5,287 bases of DNA from an uncultured Amylibacter sp. (GTDB lineage Bacteria; Pseudomonadota; Alphaproteobacteria; Rhodobacterales; Rhodobacteraceae), in NCBI GenBank assembly GCA_937944065.1, contig CALDZS010000087.1, forward strand, positions 1 to 5,287. Reading direction: 5' to 3'. The stretch's first letter is position 1. Every line of letters begins with the position of its first letter. A model generated the notes under the pieces. It searched no databases and was not told the origin of the DNA. It saw nothing but the letters and a program-made list of their open reading frames with translations. Made by a program: the position numbers and the translations under genes. Below are positions 4,211-5,287 of the stretch, one piece after another.

Positions 4211-5287
4211 TCAAACCAGTATCGCGGCAAGCGAGTTACGATCAGATCGCGTCACCTTTACCTTGCAAATGGTACCAATTCTATCGACGGGCGCAGTCAC
4301 GTGGACGGGAATCAAATATTCGGATCGACCAATCAATTGGCCGTCCAGTCGGCCTGTTTTTTCAAACAGCACAGGCAGCTCTTTGTCGATTAGGCCTGCT
4401 TGGAACTCTGCCTGATGTTTGGACAAAAGTGTTTGCAAACGTTGCAGTCGTTCCGATGCGATCTCGTCAGACACATGTCCATCTATCCCTGCGGCAGGCG
4501 TGCCTGGTCTGGGTGAATATTTGAACGAGTAAGCCTGTGCATAGCGGACTTGCTCACACATATCCAAGGTGGCCTGAAAATCTGCTTCGGTTTCACCAGG
4601 GAAGCCTACAATAAAATCACCGGACAGTGCTATGTCTGGGCGGACTGCACGGAACCTTTTTAGAATTTCGAAATAATCTTTGGCGGTATGCTTGCGGTTC
4701 ATTGCTTTTAAAATGCGGTCAGAGCCGCTTTGAACGGGCAAATGCAAATACGGCATCAGCTTTTCGACGCTGCCATGCGCCTCGATCAATTCATCATCCA
4801 TATCGTTAGGATGCGATGTGGTGAAACGGATGCGCAGCAAATCGTCTATTTTTGCTAGCTCTTTAATCAGTTTTGCCAAAGTGACATCACCACTGCGATA
4901 GGCGTTTACATTTTGCCCCAGCAAAGTGATTTCGCGCACGCCGCGTTCAACAAGATCTCGGGCCTCTGCCAACAGTTTGTCTGCATCACGTGATACTTCT
5001 GCACCGCGCGTATAAGGGACCACACAAAAGGCACAAAATTTGTCGCAGCCTTCTTGTACAGTTAGAAACGCGCTTGGCATGCGTTTCGCTTTTGGCGCTT
5101 GTGGTAAGTGATCAAATTTATCTTCTTCGGGGAATTCTGTGTCGATCAACGGAGAGCCACTTTTGACTCGCGCAGCCATATCTGGCAATCGGTGATAGGC
5201 CTGCGGCCCAACAACCAAATCGACCATGGGTTGGCGCGCAATAATCTCGGCACCCTCGGCCTGTGCGACACAGCCCGTCACACCGAT
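4211..5287 (-). CDS. miaB: tRNA-2-methylthio-N6-dimethylallyladenosine synthase MiaB (N-terminus cut by window edge)
   Basis: MiaB is a cytoplasmic radical-SAM enzyme with two iron-sulfur clusters that adds the methylthio group to i6A37 of tRNAs. The visible 358 residues lack roughly the first 80-110. The frame runs to the edge (I-G-V-T-G-C-V-A-Q), so the GTG at 5281 is an internal Val, not a start. The N-terminal UPF0004 domain ends with Cys6, the third ligand of the auxiliary cluster; the other two lie outside. The radical-SAM triad is GCDKFCAFC (C81, C85, C88). It is followed by LLGQNVNAY (122-130), LPVQSGSDR (183-191), GFPGET (228-233) and YSPRPGTPA (257-265). A TRAM RNA-binding domain occupies about 303-357. 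QNVNAY and the full domain order favour MiaB over RimO or MtaB. It ends in TGA at 4213-4211; no clear U-tract terminator follows. Confidence 0.97.
   Translation of the reverse strand: MGVTGCVAQAEGAEIIARQPMVDLVVGPQAYHRLPDMAARVKSGSPLIDTEFPEEDKFDHLPQAPKAKRMPSAFLTVQEGCDKFCAFCVVPYTRGAEVSRDADKLLAEARDLVERGVREITLLGQNVNAYRSGDVTLAKLIKELAKIDDLLRIRFTTSHPNDMDDELIEAHGSVEKLMPYLHLPVQSGSDRILKAMNRKHTAKDYFEILKRFRAVRPDIALSGDFIVGFPGETEADFQATLDMCEQVRYAQAYSFKYSPRPGTPAAGIDGHVSDEIASERLQRLQTLLSKHQAEFQAGLIDKELPVLFEKTGRLDGQLIGRSEYLIPVHVTAPVDRIGTICKVKVTRSDRNSLAAILV

Noticed and set aside
5279..5281. GTG as the start codon of miaB
   Set aside because: The frame continues to the window edge with I-G-V before the conserved T-G-C-V-A-Q, so this is an internal valine of a truncated gene.

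Overview
The window looks like a chromosomal segment of an alphaproteobacterium, most probably of the Roseobacter group (Rhodobacterales). This rests on the style of the proteins (MiaB, PhoH, YbeY, CorC and Lnt all read as alphaproteobacterial), the gene order and a moderate GC content judged by eye. Every supported gene lies on the minus strand, so transcription runs from high to low coordinates. Both ends cut a gene: miaB lacks its N-terminus at the right edge and lnt lacks its C-terminal part at the left edge.

In transcription order: (1) miaB, the tRNA ms2i6A methylthiotransferase, partial, 5287-4211. (2) An AT-rich non-coding stretch of 284 bases (4210-3927) holding a GC-rich hairpin, several short palindromes and a candidate promoter. 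(3) A two-gene unit: a secreted, barrel-less OmpA-family protein (3926-3363) and a small lipoprotein (3366-3055), overlapping by 4 bases and closed by a strong intrinsic terminator (3031-3001). (4) A short leader with a candidate promoter, then phoH/ybeZ (2932-1910, TTG start), ybeY (1917-1417), corC/ybeX (1388-525) and lnt (513-1, partial), which are tightly packed or overlapping and surely one operon.

The phoH-ybeY-corC-lnt cluster is a classic conserved set: an RNA-linked ATPase, a zinc endoribonuclease for rRNA maturation, a CBS-domain protein and the apolipoprotein N-acyltransferase. MiaB is also an RNA-modifying enzyme and often sits next to this cluster.

The accessory part is the two-gene unit placed between miaB and phoH. 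Both products are exported, and both carry the same 33-residue module (IWVDPxGCxHW, then DDGVEGY, then DGxPVC; 21/33 identical, no gaps). One copy sits before a peptidoglycan-binding OmpA domain, the other behind a lipobox on a lipid anchor. This looks like a diverged module duplication serving an envelope function. I do not recognise a named function for the module, and it is the best candidate here for something undescribed. I see no tRNA, rRNA, CRISPR array, insertion sequence or phage feature.
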